Shown here piece by piece: positions 63,845 to 64,000 of a DNA stretch of 64,000 nucleotides. A model generated the notes under the pieces. The model was not told where the DNA came from, searched no databases, and was given only the letters and a program-made list of their open reading frames with translations. The stretch is from Mycobacterium sp. E3251 (lineage in GTDB: Bacteria > Actinomycetota > Actinomycetes > Mycobacteriales > Mycobacteriaceae). Location of the stretch: the NCBI RefSeq assembly GCF_001666835.1, contig NZ_LZJF01000011.1, positions 37,355-101,354 of the forward strand, given 5' to 3'. The position numbers and the translations under genes were made by a program. The first letter of the stretch is position 1. The number at the start of each line of letters is the position of its first letter.

Positions 63845-63878
63845 CATCACCCGAGGGTTGATGTTTAGGGCCCGGTGG
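63845..63878 (-). promoter_or_regulatory. Element P3 upstream of microprotein 3
   Basis: On the minus strand: GGGCCCTAAACATCAACCC, then TCGGGTGATGG. Downstream of it (towards the microprotein), GTAGAAGTCGACAACTGAT corresponds to GTAGTAGTCGACAACCGAT behind P2, so the promoter and leader were duplicated together. Confidence 0.65.
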
Positions 63879-63913
63879 ATGCAGGACTAGGCGGCCCGTA
63901 TTTTACGTTTCGG

Positions 63914-64000
63914 TCAATCAGATCCGCGCCTGAGCTGCGCCAACTGGGCGCGGGAGGTGATGCCCAGTTTGGTAAATGCGTTGTGCACGTGGGTTTTCAC
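63914..64000 (-). CDS. LuxR-type regulator, C-terminal end (partial)
   Basis: The final 28 codons of a gene that continues beyond the window. They encode VKTHVHNAFTKLGITSRAQL and end RRGSD, the end of a LuxR/NarL recognition helix-turn-helix. Its 3' end lies about 35 bases before element P3, so the regulator, P3 and microprotein 3 form one unit. Confidence 0.85.
   Translation of the reverse strand: MKTHVHNAFTKLGITSRAQLAQLRRGSD

Noticed and set aside
1..64000. CRISPR arrays, tRNA/rRNA genes, insertion sequences, prophage
   Set aside because: No regularly spaced repeats, no cloverleaf-like sequences noticed, no transposase or integrase motif in any frame I read.

Overview
The window is chromosomal DNA of a mycobacterium, most likely a slow-growing nontuberculous species. 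It encodes the end of a mycothiol enzyme (MshB), the coenzyme F420 enzyme FbiC, a TB8.4-type secreted protein, a Mas-like polyketide synthase with a fatty-acyl-AMP ligase, a PPE protein of the PPW subfamily and the PruC/PruA/PruB proline genes. From 1 to about 26 kb the gene order follows the Mycobacterium tuberculosis Rv1170-Rv1188 segment as I remember it, with several replacements. PE12 and fadH are absent. An APC permease with a C-terminal OB-fold-like domain lies before the pks. Where M. tuberculosis has papA3-mmpL10-Rv1184c, this genome has cysC, sat and a small unknown gene. A PPE2-like gene behind a cobalamin riboswitch sits next to fadD21.

From 26 to 38.7 kb there is a small hydrolase gene between two inverted repeats. 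It is followed by a catabolic locus: a nine-gene minus-strand run (P450, acyl-CoA dehydrogenase, MaoC, DUF35, acyl-CoA dehydrogenase, ChsH1-like hydratase, Ltp2-like aldolase, alcohol dehydrogenase, TetR) and a divergent aldehyde dehydrogenase plus double CoA-transferase. The gene content closely parallels the igr operon for the last steps of cholesterol side-chain degradation, with chsH2 split into two genes. The shared promoter region holds a perfect 9-3-9 palindrome, a good candidate for the TetR operator.

From about 39 to 62 kb lies a stress and redox island that looks somewhat less GC-rich. Its products include MsrB, MsrA, transaldolase, a SigH-like ECF sigma factor, several flavoprotein oxidoreductases, NDH-2, a DM13 protein, a YedY/MsrP-like molybdoenzyme with a reductase, RidA, a four-helix copper-binding protein, a TrxB-like protein without its CxxC, Lpd, an RclC-like membrane protein, a thiolase and a large MalT-type LuxR regulator. 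Seven promoter regions in the island carry the same two-part element: TCACCCGGGTGA, then 9-10 bases, then GGGGTGA-N7-TCACCCC. It always has the same orientation relative to the downstream gene. I know of no description of this element; it suggests that the island is one regulon.

The last 1.7 kb is a tandemly duplicated array on the minus strand. Three paralogous hydrophobic microproteins of 26-27 residues each follow a related promoter element. A decayed LuxR C-terminus lies inside the array, and the end of an intact-looking LuxR regulator runs off the window. No RNA genes other than the riboswitch, no CRISPR array and no insertion sequence were seen.
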